A program made the translations under genes and the position numbers. From contig JAJKFL010000042.1 of assembly GCA_021186555.1 (NCBI GenBank), forward strand, positions 6,225,781-6,289,780: a stretch of 64,000 bases of DNA, read 5' to 3'. Shown here piece by piece: positions 22,015 to 33,564 of this stretch. How positions within the stretch are numbered: position 1 is the first letter of the stretch; every line of letters begins with the position of its first letter. The notes beneath the pieces are model-generated. The model worked only from the letters and a program-made list of their open reading frames with translations. It was not told the DNA's origin and did not search any database. This DNA comes from Reticulitermes speratus. Taxonomy: Eukaryota; Arthropoda; Insecta; Blattodea; Rhinotermitidae.

Positions 22015-22200
22015 CACCATGACCGTCATCCGCTGTTCAATATATGGAGGTCTCGGGGACAAATCCAGTAGCAGACATGGATTTTCGTGATTGAGAGTTT
22101 CCGTGATTTTCCTCAGCCACTCCAGCAGAATGCTGGTACTTCAAAACAGGCCACGACGGCCTGCTTCCACATCCCCACCTCACCAATTCATCATTCATTT
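22015..22200 (+). repeat. Dispersed retroposon-like repeat
   Basis: CGTGATTTTCCTCAGCCACT, CAGAATGCTGGTACTTC, CAGGCCACGACGGCC. Same family as 18.42 kb; the CGTTAAATAAA end is missing. Confidence 0.45.
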
Positions 22201-22214
22201 GATGTTGTATAGAA

Positions 22215-22405
22215 GATTACTGTGTTTTGGTATGTGATCCTGTCTAGTCTGGCAGGAAACTACTGAAGTTTCGGAGACATTTATTGCATCCATCTTCAGA
22301 GTAGACATGTAAAAATAAAGTTGCTCCTTTCTGCTGAAATTGGAGTCGAAGCATTCCTCCGAAGAGGTATATTTCTACCAGATTAGACGGGATCACACCC
22401 CAGAA
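22215..22405 (-). repeat. H2 repeat with partially preserved hammerhead
   Basis: Outer blocks GTGATCCTGTCTAGTCTGGC and CTACCAGATTAGACGGGATC are inverted copies. On the minus strand the core CTGAAGA (plus 22293-22299) is followed by TGGA, then TCTCC and GAAAC. Stem I pairs five positions perfectly (CTACT with AGTAG). The cleavage triplet is TTC rather than GTC, so it is probably inactive. Confidence 0.6.
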
Positions 22406-22614
22406 GATAGTTACCTACACAGGCTTTAAGAATCTCAACTCTCTAAACTATATAATTTGACATGAAAACAGCCATAAAATAAATCACAGTCATATAAATA
22501 ACAAAAAAACATAATTTCTATCTTTCCATAAATCTTCAAGGGTAAATAAAATTGACCCTTTGGTTAACTAAGCAGTACGCATAAAAACTATGGGAAAATT
22601 ATGGCATAGTTGCA

Positions 22615-22808
22615 TGGTTCCACGTATTTTTAACTTCGACATTCGGGACAGCTTCACGCCCCGTCCGCTTTACCTACGTGAAAGAGCCCCTCTAGCTACT
22701 AGTTAGAAGGCCGGACGCTGTGAGGACAGACAGACCTTCCCCAGAGCCTTCAAGGAATCGATGCCCGATTCCCCAATTCGCCCCACCCGTCGCTTAATCC
22801 AGGCTCTC
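22615..22808 (-). mobile_element. S2 SINE, diverged
   Basis: CACGTATTTTTAACTTCGAC, CACGCCCCGTCCGCTTTACC, GAAAGAGCCCC and GGAATCGATGCCCGATTCC follow S2 order on the plus strand. Confidence 0.6.
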
Positions 22809-22814
22809 CCTTGT

Positions 22815-23250
22815 ACGTCACTACCGACTTAAACAAGAATCATTTGATAGGATCTCAGAGAATGTCATCTTAAGCTCCACAGTTCGATTCCTGCAGAACT
22901 GTATATACATAATGACCGGAATGTCTGCTATGGCAAACAAACAGTGCCTGTAACGGGAAACTTCCTCCACGTGATGGCAATATTCGTAGCAGCGCAGAGT
23001 TGCAAGGTCACCTTATTCACCGGAATGCAAGATCGACTCACGCTGTCTAACCTTCACACGTGTCAGCCATGTTATTCATACAGCTGTCGTACAAGTCACG
23101 CCGCTGAAACTGCATCTCTCTCTTGTTGGGTCTAGCTACCAAGCCTCGTATTAGGCAAGCGTCCAGATGTTATAGCATGGGACTCGAAGTACAGAAGGCC
23201 GACACACACGTCGAAAACAAGTCTACTCACAGTGAAACGGAACGTTGAAG
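22815..23250. other. Unassigned sequence
   Basis: A 63-codon frame (22944-23135) has no recognisable feature. Confidence 0.3.
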
Positions 23251-23254
23251 TCTA

Positions 23255-23520
23255 CGCTTGATTGTAACGAAATGAAACACCACGACACCCTATTATAAAT
23301 TTCCCACAACATTCATACGATTTTTCCCCTACATCGGTTTCCACAATGAAAATCCTCTGCATTAAACAGCACTGCATACTCACGAACAAAATAAATATAT
23401 GTTACAGTGCGCTCTACTCGTCTGTTACAGGTAGCAGATTCAACTGACTGTGTGATTAATTAATGCAATGTACCGTACGAGCGGCGATAGGACTGGCGGT
23501 GTATGAGTCACGCAGCTGCT
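23255..23520 (+). repeat. Dispersed repeat shared with 55.23-55.49 kb
   Basis: Shares ordered blocks with the later copy: TCGGTTTCCACAATGAAAAT, AGATTCAACTGACTGTGTGA and the 20-mer ATGCAATGTACCGTACGAGC followed by GGCGATAGGACTGGC. Same orientation. No coding potential recognised; family unknown. Confidence 0.75.
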
Positions 23521-23524
23521 GTTA

Positions 23525-24025
23525 GACTTGCCGCGCAGTATCGGCAATTTATAGACAAGAACTTCACACAGTATTTTGTAATCTGTGTACCAGATGGCGA
23601 GCATGTCTGAGAGTTGTACGAGGTCATTTCCAACATATGCTCTAACATGCGGTTAAGTTATATTACATAATATATGAGGAAATGTAAGGCCGATAAGGTT
23701 GCCGTGCGTATGGGTTCCGTTTTCAATTGAACTCTCCGTACCGAAACGTACAACTACGTACGTCTATAATCCTCACTCCATGAGAGTATGTTAATCCTTT
23801 GAAGCCTTATGTTCATGTAAACAACATTTAGAAATTCAGTTCACGCCTCAAGTAACATACACTGCGTTCCGTCACAAGGACCAATCAGCTTACTTCGTTT
23901 AGGACAGAGGTGTAGATAAGGTATTTTTGGGCCCAGGGCGAGTAATCACAATGGTCGCCCCTAACAATTTTTTTTTTAAGTCGTCCTCTTCTACCTACTC
24001 CGGTTTCCCGTTTCAGTGTCGAGGT
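23525..24025. other. Unassigned sequence
   Basis: Nothing recognised. Confidence 0.3.
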
Positions 24026-24029
24026 TTGT

Positions 24030-24118
24030 AATTCCTTTTGATCACACTGAGAGACACACCACAGTCGGCAGGACTCCTCTGGACGAGGGATCGGCTCGTC
24101 GCAGAGCCCTAACAGAAA
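24030..24118 (-). mobile_element. S4 retroposon fragment
   Basis: On the minus strand CTCTGCGACGAGCCGATC, CTCGTCCAGAGGAGTCCT and GTGGTGTGTCTCTCAG match the middle of the S4 element at 37.1-37.4 kb. Confidence 0.65.
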
Positions 24119-24980
24119 TTACAAACTTAAAAAAATTATAATTACTCTCTGAATTTACTTTTATTTACCTCAATAATTTAAAATTGGTTGAATGCAGAAA
24201 ACAAATTTTTTTTTCACTTAAAATATTCGTGTTGCTGACCCTTCAGCTCTGCAGCCCCCGGCGTCCCCCCCCCCCCCCCCCCCCCAGCTACCCGCTGCTT
24301 TAGGAAAATAGTCACGGTTGGCTCCGAGCTAACAGGTTTAATACAAACAACACTGAATTTTGCCCAAACAGTGTACTTATCTATTTAGTGTGATGCAATT
24401 AACGGCGATTATCTCCCTTAAAGACGTTGACCTGCTGGTGTTTTTAGTGCTGCTGAAGAAACGGGCTGATTTTAAAGCACTTTTGATAATTCTAATATCA
24501 TAAATTGCTAGGTTTTGGTACGCCCAGTTGTCATGTCACAAACTGTTTCACAAGTACCAAGACCGTGTTTAGAGGTTGCTGGTTTCACACATGATTTACA
24601 TAGGCGAAGTTGTGGACGTCAGCTCCGGTCAGCAATGCCCTGTAAGCAGACACGTGCACATTCATACAACAGCAATATGATCCATACCAGAGCACGAACA
24701 ATAGTATCAGTTACTTCGGCTCACGAACACCTCTCGTATCGTCACCCCCTACCGATAACACAGCCAACAGTAGCCTCTACACTCCAGCGCGCCACTTTGA
24801 TGCCTATCGTGCGAATGTCGCTACCCTGGAGTTGCCGACTAAAGACCATGATAGCAAGGTGAATGAACCAACGCTCTATAGTGGGTCAAATACTGCGTTC
24901 ACCTTACCTTCAAAGGGAGGCACATCCTTTCTAAACAACACTAAGCATGCTTTCACTGATAAAAAGGAACAATACTGTGC
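24119..24980. other. Unassigned sequence with a 21-C run
   Basis: C run at 24265-24285. The 115-codon frame at 24515-24862 has no known domain; its Arg/Ser/His-rich composition is not distinctive. Confidence 0.35.
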
Positions 24981-24984
24981 CTTG

Positions 24985-25270
24985 GACCGATATGGCTCCG
25001 TCGGTATAGGGACTAGACTACGGACAGGACAGATCGAGGTATCGTGGTTCTATTCCCGGCAAAGGCAAGATATTTCACTCTTCACCCAAGCGTCCAAACC
25101 GGTCCTGGGGCCCACTCAGCCTCCTGCTCCATGAATATCGGGGGCGTTCTCCCCGACGGTAAGTCGGCCGGGGTGTGAGGCTAGCAGCTCACCTCCATCT
25201 ACGGCCGGTCAAGGTTAAGAATGACTGGCGCTATATCACCCCTGTCCCATACGCCTTCAAAGCGCACACA
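24985..25270 (+). mobile_element. S2 tRNA-derived SINE, near full length
   Basis: Box A TGGCTCCGTCGG (one mismatch, about 24993-25004) and box B GGTTCTATTCC (about 25046-25056). Body: CCGGTCCTGGGGCCCACTCA, GGGGCGTTCTCCCCGACGGT, GCTCACCTCCATCTACGG, GGTTAAGAATGACTGG. It is a useful reference copy of S2 in plus orientation. Confidence 0.85.
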
Positions 25271-25387
25271 GACAGCTTTACTTTTACAGTAATATGCCTG
25301 GGTGAAAAAGAAATGAATACGAAATTTTGATCGAAAGTCTGCAAGTCAAAGACTAATACAGAAGATCTAGGAATAAACTGAAAATTT

Positions 25388-25690
25388 TTATTTATTTATT
25401 TACGGTTTATTTAACGACACTCTTGTTAGTTCAAAATACTCAAAGCCCATCATACAATGAATAATGTAATTGTAAAAAATGTAGCAGAAAGCCCCCTGAT
25501 CCAATTCGAGGTACTGCCCTGGTTTTAACCTGGAGCGACTGAATAAAACCACAACCCTGACGGAGTACAGTCGGCTCGGCGACTTACTTAGCCTCTGATT
25601 AGTGTTCACAGCGCCCACGGTTCCCCTAACACCAATTTCCCATAAGGCCTTGGCCTTGACGTTTTCAACAGACAAAATACGCGAAGTACA
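25388..25690 (-). repeat. Dispersed retroposon-like repeat with (ATTT)n edge
   Basis: TTTATTTATTTATTTACGGT then TTATTTAACGACACTC, the inverted form of the CGTCGTTAAATAAA end at 18.6 kb; interior CCAATTCGAGGTACTGCCCT. The short minus-strand frame is not distinctive. Confidence 0.5.
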
Positions 25691-25694
25691 CGAG

Positions 25695-26368
25695 TGACTG
25701 TGTAATGAAAATAAAACAGACTGCTACTCGAATTTACTGAGCTCTGGTCTGCACAAACTATCACATTATGCAATGTCAATTTTCTTTGTTCCTACTAAGC
25801 CAAGGAACTATGAAATAAATTGCAGCCCTTTCAGCACAAATGCCCGAAACTCTGCCGTCACAGCGAACCATCAATATCTCACTATCAGTAGTTTTATTAA
25901 GACGTGCTGGCTTCAGGCCAGCGCATAGGGGGAGTTAAGCCGGGGGCAGTGGGGGGACAAGCAAAACGTACCGCAAGGAAACGTAGTAACGTAAAATCGC
26001 TACGGATCTGTTAGGAAACGTTAGTCCTTAGCATAATAACCCATTTACAGCCTGCAATTCATCAAAGTAATATCCGAAAGTGTGGTTCGTAGCTCACAAA
26101 AAGCAATATCTGTTACACTCATTGTTGCGAAAAGCTGTACGAAACATAAACACACATGTGGACAGAATGGAGTTTTTAATGCTAAAACAAGGTGTTGCAT
26201 GAAGTTACGCTACGCTTTCAAAGGTTACCTATTTTATTTAACGTTTTCAACAGCCCAGATAACAAAGTCAAATGGATGAAATATACGAACTGGAAAGATC
26301 GTGGAAGGAAATGCTTGCAATATAATTTGAGGTACAATCCTGGCATTTTCCTGAAGGCAGTGAAGGCA
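25695..26368. other. Unassigned sequence
   Basis: Nothing recognised; the two overlapping plus-strand frames at 26082-26464 run into the MITE on the right. Confidence 0.3.
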
Positions 26369-26372
26369 AATA

Positions 26373-26630
26373 CAGTCGAATCCAGTTATAACGACTTCGA
26401 TTTATACGATATCTCGTCTATAGCGTCAGATATTCTGTGGTACCAATTAATTCCTCACAGTTAACTGTAACATTACACTACTCGAACATCACCCGGTTAT
26501 AACGACACAAAATACAGGGCATACACAAAAGAATGGTGCGGTATTCACTTTTATTCTTTTGAAACCGCACCATTCTTTTGTGTATGCCTGTATATAGTCC
26601 CTTACATGACGTTATATACGAGTTCAACAG
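26373..26630 (-). mobile_element. Tigger/pogo-type MITE with a second MITE inserted in it
   Basis: Left end CAGTCGAATCCAGTTATAAC, interior GTACCAATTAATTCCTCACA, right part TATACGAGTTCAACAG. The other three copies read straight through ACACAAAATATTCAGTCCC; here that site is split by the palindromic element at 26515-26590 and the TA is duplicated. Confidence 0.85.
26515..26590. mobile_element. Palindromic mini-MITE, copy 1
   Basis: A 76-bp near-perfect hairpin opening CAGGGCATACACAAAAGAAT, flanked by TA (26513-26514, 26591-26592). It is the same sequence as 39.47 and 46.21 kb. CAGGG ends plus TA duplication point to Tc1/mariner mobilisation. Confidence 0.9.
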
Positions 26631-26631
26631 C

Positions 26632-27040
26632 ACTTAAGTACTTCAGTCGAGACAGTCTGTTTCCAAGCCGATATTTGAACCAAGTACCCCTGAGAAGTGT
26701 TACCCACAAGGCGGCGACATTCGGTTCTCGTTTCAGTTGAGAGCTGCATTCTTATATGGTGTGGGGACCCGGCATGACGCTCAAACAGCTGTATACACTG
26801 GGTCCACGTGGCCGAAGTGAGGCTGGTTATAAATACACGCGCCAGGCGCGAGCTTTCAGAGCTGTTCCGGGTCATATCCACTGTCAAACAAACTACAGCA
26901 CTCGCCACTATGCCCACCATATTTCTTTAATGCATCAGCTGGAAAAGGCAGCACGTCCAGTGGCTGAAAAGTGGGAATGTGCCACCTTCCAAATAAAACC
27001 ATTCAACCACTAGGATAACCTACCGCGATTTGATATGAAG
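26632..27040. other. Unassigned sequence
   Basis: Open on both strands over 26624-27013 but without any recognisable domain. Confidence 0.3.
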
Positions 27041-27044
27041 GATG

Positions 27045-28690
27045 GGGTGTAACTACACAGATACGAGGTATACAGAATCACCACGGATTATACTACAGAT
27101 ACGAGTGCTATACAGTATCACCAGGATTATAACTACAGATACGAGTAGGACTATACAGCATCACCACGGATTATAACTACTAATACGAGTATACAGATCA
27201 CCACGGATTATACTACAGTACGAGTAACTATACAGCATCACCACGGATTATAACTACAGATACGAGTAGACTATACAGCATCACCACGGATTATAACTAC
27301 ATAGAGTATACAGATCACCACGGATTATAACTACTAATACGAGTATACAGATCACCACGGATTATAACTACAGATACGAGTAGGACTATACAGCATCACC
27401 ACGGATTATAACTACAGATACGAGTAGGACTATACAGCATCACCACGGATTATAACTACTAATACGAGTATACAGCATCACCACGGATTATAACTACAGA
27501 TACGAGTAGGACTATACAGCATCACCACGGATTATAACTACAGATACGAGTAGGACTATACAGCATCACCACGGATTATAACTACAGATACGAGTAGTAT
27601 ACAGCATCACCACGGATTATAACTACTAATACGAGTATACAGAATCACCACGGATTATAACTACAGATACGAGTAGGACTATACAGCATCACCACGGATT
27701 ATAACTACAATACGAGTAGACTACAGCATCCCACGGATTATAACTACTAATACGAGTATACAGAATCACCACGGATTATAACTACAGATACGAGTATATA
27801 CAGATCACCACGGATTATAACTACAGATACAAGCTATACAGCATCACCACGGATTATAACTACAATACGAGTATACAGAATCACCACGGATTATAACTAC
27901 AGATACGAGTAATATACAGTATCACCACGGATTATAACTACAGATACGAGTACGCATCGCCACGGTTATAACTACAGATACGAGTATACAGAATCCACGG
28001 ATTATAACTACAGATACGAGTATACAGTATCACCACGGATTATAACTACAGATACGAGTATACAGCATCGCCACGGATTATAACTACAGATACGAGTATA
28101 CAGCATCGCCACGGATTATAACTACAGATACGAGTATACAGTATCACCACGGATTATAACTACAGATACGAGTATACAGCATCGCCACGGATTATAACTA
28201 CAGATACGAGTATACAGTATCACACGGATTATAACTACAGATACGAGTATACAGATCACCACGGATTATAACTACAATACGAGTATACAGAATCACCACG
28301 GATTATAACTACAGATACGAGTATACAGATCCCACGGATTATAACTACAGATACGAGTATACAGTATCACCACGGATTATAACTACAGATACGAGTATAC
28401 AGTATCACCACGGATTATAACTACAGATACGAGGATATACAGCATCACCACGGATTATAACTACAGATACGAGTATACAGCATCACCACGGATTATAACT
28501 ACAGATACGAGTATACACAATCACCACGGATTATAACTACAGATACGAGTATACAGTATCACCACGGATTATAACTACAGATACGAGTATACAGCATCGC
28601 CACGGATTATAAACACAGATACGAGTATACAGTATCACCACGGATTATAAGTACAGATACGAGTATACAGCAACACCACGGATTAGATAT
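27045..28690. repeat. 39-46-bp minisatellite, about 40 units
   Basis: The unit is CAGATACGAGTATACAGCAT then CACCACGGATTATAACTA. The left half alternates long units (GAGTAGGACTATACAG) with short ones (TACTAATACGAGTATACAG); the right half is almost uniform 39-bp units with CATCGCC/TATCACC variants. Many single-base losses (ACAATAC, AGATCACC) occur in the middle. Confidence 0.96.
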
Positions 28691-28694
28691 GTAG

Positions 28695-29660
28695 GCTTAT
28701 CCCACTTCAAAATTCTGTTATCACCTGTGTCTTGCCTTCAGTTATCTTCTACTCCCAGAACAATACTTCTGTACGACTTGCTATACCGTAACCTTATAAG
28801 TATAAACTTCTAAGGCGTTGCTCTTCTGTCATTATGTAGGTTACGTACCGGTATATTAGCAAGTAGTTATAAATATAATCAGACGATAGTAGCAGAAAAA
28901 TGTATTCAAAGGTTGGTATTAGTGTCCATCCTTGTCAAAACCAATTTCGCCTGGATAGCAGCATCACTCAGTACACATTGCTACTCCATGTAGCTTTGTA
29001 TTGTTAGCAGAGGGCGTTTTCTCCTTTCAAAACGTAGTATCTGTAAACGTCGGTGGCGTCAACATAAAAGGACGCACGATCTGTTTTGCAGTTTTCACGT
29101 GTTACGTAGAAGAAACACCGTCGCCACTCTCAGTGTTTCGTGCAAACATTGAGAAGTGTTTCTTGGCTCATGTTGGCAACCGTGTGTTCATTTCTGTGTT
29201 TCAGCCCTGCAGACATCGTGGATTATACGAACGAATTATTTCTTTCAGAAATACCAACGTAAAAATACGTTTCATTTAAAATTTTCCCGAAAACAATTAC
29301 GTACTGCGATACAAAATAAAGTCACAAGGAGGATGAAAATATTTAACCTAATTCTGGAATGTTCTGTACAGACAGACACATAATATTTAGTTCAGCGCAC
29401 AAATTAAGACAGTTCTTTTTTTATTCTAGATTCACCATGCATTTTTACTAATCAATTTTTTTTTTAAATTATAAGAGCTTTATTTTCAGTTTTCCAACAA
29501 TTATACACAAAAGATCTACATTTATTTCAAGCCGTGCCATTTACCAGCTTCTGGAGCCTCTACTTGGGGGGCCGGAGCCTCCCCTGGCATTTAATTAACA
29601 ATGAACAACTTATAAGTATTAGAGTAGTGAAAATTAACAAAATAGCATAAAAACACTACC
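28695..29660. other. Unassigned sequence
   Basis: Frames at 29001-29383 have no recognisable domain. AT-rich on the right. Confidence 0.3.
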
Positions 29661-29746
29661 TGACACTAATCAATTGTTTTGTCACCAACTAAATGCACTT
29701 TATTTAAAAAAAAAACCTGTATAAGGTTTCTCTAAAACGTTTAAAA

Positions 29747-29792
29747 ACCCCTACATATGTTTCGGCTTCCTTGAAGCCATCCTCAGGGGATG
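29747..29792 (-). ncRNA. Hammerhead ribozyme motif (left arm)
   Basis: Minus strand: CTGAGGA (plus 29780-29786), extra T, stem II GGCTTC-AAG-GAAGCC (six perfect pairs), GAAA, ACATATGT as stem III with GUA at the cleavage site. Stem I is only CCC with GGG, so it would be weak. Confidence 0.65.
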
Positions 29793-29857
29793 TCATACAA
29801 CTGCATTTATTTATTGAATGAACGCATGGACGTGTTTTTAAATAAATGAGTTGTATG

Positions 29858-29903
29858 ATACCCCTGAGGATGGCTTCAAGGAAGCCGAAACATATGTAGG
29901 GGT
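29858..29903 (+). ncRNA. Hammerhead ribozyme motif (right arm)
   Basis: CTGAGGA (29864-29870), extra T, stem II GGCTTC-AAG-GAAGCC, GAAA (29887-29890), ACATATGT and A at 29898 as position 17. Stem I is three G-C pairs, then mismatched. All invariant core bases are kept. Confidence 0.68.
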
Positions 29904-29989
29904 TTTTTAAACGTTTTAGAGAAACCTTATACAGGTTTTTTTAAAAATAAATTGCATGTAGTTGGTGACAAAACAATTGATAAGACGGT

Positions 29990-30458
29990 TCTTATTATCC
30001 AGTTTTCTCCAGCACTAAACTTAAATACCGTGTCTCAAGGTCTCGCACTGAATTTTATCGAAGACTATCATTTTCATGCAACGTCGTATATGGAACACGC
30101 ATGAGACACAGCTAAAACAAGGGGCAAAATATGTTGCCTTAAGAAACACGTGTACGCACTTTTTCATACGGAAAACTTTGGAAAGAAGAGGGCGAAGGGA
30201 AGATGTGGATGGTGTCTGAACGTGACACATCACTGCGGAGCGATACAGCTGAATCTGCAGCATTTATAATACAGAACAAAGCGTTATCACGTTTGCAAGG
30301 TATATGACACAGATGTGCACAGGTGACCGTCACACAACTAGCATACTAAGCACTGCGTCTTCACAACTGCTGCACTCTAGTAGGCATATACAGAAATACG
30401 GACGACAGCAAAAACAGCTCTCTACAAGAATGACATCACTGCTTACTAAGCATGACTT
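29990..30458. other. Unassigned sequence
   Basis: Two overlapping minus-strand frames (30021-30333) without any domain. Confidence 0.3.
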
Positions 30459-30460
30459 CC

Positions 30461-31957
30461 TTTAACCCTTTAAACGAGAAAATTATCCTACATTGCGTGT
30501 AAATATTCAGTCCGTACCGCGCAGTAAACACACTCCGTCTCAGTTATACAAACCAGTCAGTTAATGCTGTACAGTGAAATAATCGCTGTTTGTTCTGAGA
30601 TCCACACAAAACGCATAAATACAGTCCGTACCGCGCAGTAAACACACTCCGTCTCAGTTATACAAACCAATCAGTTAATGCTGTACAGTGAAATAATCGC
30701 TGTTTGTTCTGAGATCGATACAAAACACATAAATACAGTCCGTACCGCGCAGTAAACACTCTCCGCCTCAGTTATACAAATCAGTCAGTTAATGCTGTAC
30801 AGTGAAATAATCGCTGTTTGTTCTGAGATCCACACAAAACATATAAATACAGTCCGCACCGCGCAGTAAACACACTCCGTCTCAGTTATACAAACCAATC
30901 AGTTAATGCTGTACAGTGAAATAATCGCTGTTTGTTCTGAGATCGACACAAAACACATAAATACAGTCCGTACCGCGCAGTAAACACTCTCCGCCTCAGT
31001 TATACAAATCAGTCAGTTAATGCTGTATAGTGAAATAATCGCTGTTTGTTCTGAGATCCACACAAAACACATAAATACAGTCCGTACCGCGCAGTAAACA
31101 CACTACGTCTCAGTTATACAAACCAGTCAGTTAATGTTGTACAGTGAAATAATCGCTGTTTGTTCTGAGATCCACACAAAACACATAAATACAGTCCGTA
31201 CCGCGCAGTAAACACACTACGTCTCAGTTATACAAACCAATCAGTTAATGTTGTACAGTGAAATAATCGCTGTTTGTTCTCAGATCCACACAAAACACAT
31301 AAATACAGTCCGTACCGCGCAGTAAACACACTCCGTCTCAGTTATACAAACCAGTCAGTTAATGCTGTATAGTGAAATAATCGCTGTTTGTTCTGAGATC
31401 CACACAAAACACATAAATACAGTCCGTACCGCGCAGTAAACACACTACGTCTCAGTTATACAAACCAGTCAGTTAATGTTGTACAGTGAAATAATCGCTG
31501 TTTGTTCTGAGATCCACACAAAACACATAAATACAGTCCGTACCGCGCAGTAAACACACTACGTCTCAGTTATACAAACCAATCAGTTAATGTTGTACAG
31601 TGAAATAATCGCTGTTTGTTCTCAGATCCACACAAAACACATAAATACAGTCCGTACCGCGCAGTAAACACACTCCGTCTCAGTTATACAAACCAGTCAG
31701 TTAATGCTGTACAGTGAAATAATCGCTGTTTGTTCTGAGATCCACACAATACACATAAATACAGTCCGTACCGCGCAGTAAACACACTCCGTCTCAGTTA
31801 TACAAACCAGTCAGTTAATGTTGTACAGTGAAATAATCGCTGTTTGTTCTGAGATCCACACAAAACACATAAATACACTGTGTGGGCAGAACGTAGAATT
31901 TTTGTTATGTTAAACCCGGCGGTACATAAAGTTACCACTGGGCTTTAAAGGGTCAAG
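30461..31957 (+). repeat. P-repeat carrying twelve 114-bp units
   Basis: Units start at 30508 and step by exactly 114 to 31876. The left end TTTAACCCTTTAAACGAG and right end CTTTAAAGGGTCAAG are inverted relative to each other, giving the P-repeat MITE-like termini. Unit variants show nested duplications: units 2-3 and 4-5 share a TCTCCGCC/AAATCAG pair, and units 6-8 match units 9-11, including ACTACG and CTCAGATCC markers. Confidence 0.95.
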
Positions 31958-32289
31958 TTGGTCCACATCGTGCGATTAAATAGACCAGAATAGTCGCTCA
32001 TTCGATAAACACGTTCATGTTAAAACCTTTAAAACATGAATAGAAAAAAACAGAGAAAGAATGATGGAAGCGAGGTTGGGGGAAGTGATCATATTTATTG
32101 CAGGAAGACTGACAGAAAATTTTACGGCACTAAAAGTTCCCAGGTCTAACTGTCTCTTCAACAGAATGGAGAACGATATCACAACACGAAGGTAAGCACA
32201 ATGAATCACTTCAAAATATAACAAAGTTGAAAATGTTGCGGACTACAGTGACAAATCGAAATTGCAGGCATATTAAACTCACGGAGTGC

Positions 32290-32790
32290 CTTTTGTCTTT
32301 CCGTTTGTTAACATATGGGTGTGAAACATGGTCTGCTATATTAAGGAAAGGACAGAGGCTAAGCGTGCTCGATAATAACACGGGTCTGAGGAAGGCATCT
32401 GTGGCTGAGAGGGAAAACGTAACAAGAGAATGGAGAAGACTGTATAATGAGGCGCTTCTAAACATTATTAGAATTATTCCATTAAGGAGTATGAGATGGA
32501 CGGGGTATGTGACAAGTATCGAGGAGGACAGGAATTATATAAAGTGTTGGTGGAAGCGTGAATAGACCACTTGGAAGACCCAGGCGTAGATGGGAGGATA
32601 ATATTAAAATGGGCCTTCAAAAAGTGGGATGGGGGCATGGACTGGATTGTTCTGGCTCAGAATAGGGACAGATGGCGGGCTGTTGTGAATTCGGTAATGA
32701 ACCTACAGGTTCCATAAAATACATGACATTTACTGACCACCTGAGGAACTATCAGCTTTTAAAGAAGGACTCTGCTCCATAGTGTTTGTC
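32290..32790 (+). mobile_element. L-family LINE, decayed C-terminus and 3' UTR
   Basis: Reads LLTYGCETWSAILRKGQRLS, EWRRLYNEALLNIIR, RSMRWTGYV, then after a frameshift near 32565 [18 protein letters not shown]; 3' UTR with TTCCATAAAATACATGACA and CTTTTAAAGAAGGACTC to about 32790. Several frame breaks. Confidence 0.85.
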
Positions 32791-32924
32791 ACTTAAAGGT
32801 TCACAGGGTGTGCCAGATCGACCTTCTGGTAAACGTAAGTCGGCGAAAGAGGGAGAATCAGAAGAAAAAAAAAAAGGTAAAGTGTTATGAAAATCACTTA
32901 TCTGGGAAATTATTATATAATATT

Positions 32925-33130
32925 TCAAAATTCAGTTTATACCTCAGAGATAAACAAAATGTACCTCAACTATAAAGACCAAACAGTTAATGTTTCGTTG
33001 TTTATTGTGATAATCATACAGAACACACACACACACACAGACTACGCAACGAAAATTCTGTGTTTTGGAATGTTAAAAGAGTGTGTGGTACACCGAGCAA
33101 CCACCGTGCTCTGTAATTACAAATTCATTT
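32925..33130 (+). repeat. P-repeat, single-copy form with (AC)n insertion
   Basis: CAGTTTATACCTCAGAGATA, CTCAACTATAAAGACCAAAC, AGTTAATGTTTCGTTGTTTA, an (AC)8 run, and GAATGTTAAAAGAGTG...CAACCACCGTGC at the end. Confidence 0.65.
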
Positions 33131-33134
33131 CGAG

Positions 33135-33560
33135 ACTGTAGGCTACACAGAAGTGCCTTCTAGCTGTCTACTAGTTATTTTATATCACTTTCTGTACATA
33201 AGCAGAGCCCAGTACAAACTCCAGCGCTCTGAATGATATTTCCCGTGGCAAGTCTGAGCAATCCAACAGTATCATACACTGACACATTAAGGATGTTTCC
33301 ATTCATGTTTACAATGCATTTAAAATTCGTTCCCCCGTGTCCCTGGTACAATTTAACCATTAACTACTGTTGGTAACCATACATGCCACCTTGTCGAACA
33401 TAAAAATCTCGACATTCAGCCCGCAGAATCTATTTATTAGCTTCAATTGGTTCTTAGAACAAAAAAATTGACATGTCGACGAAATTTTGCTAGGATTTAT
33501 GGTGATTCATGTAGGTCAGAATTAAGCTATTCTATGTTTTTCATATTAAAAATCCGGAGC
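33135..33560. other. Unassigned sequence
   Basis: Nothing recognised. Confidence 0.3.
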
Positions 33561-33564
33561 ACCA

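Larger units (their letters stand above)
29664..29985. mobile_element. H1 foldback: inverted arms each carrying a hammerhead
   Basis: Two arms of about 150 bp are inverted copies (left begins ATCAATTGTTTTGTCACCAA, right ends with its complement), separated by a short AT-rich centre around 29815-29835. Each arm holds a hammerhead core pointing outward. Such inverted terminal repeats with hammerheads are known for Penelope-like elements; no reverse transcriptase is present here. Confidence 0.7.

Noticed and set aside
30508..31876. CRISPR-like appearance of regularly spaced repeats
   Set aside because: The whole 114-bp unit is conserved, with no variable spacers, and the context is eukaryotic; no cas genes.
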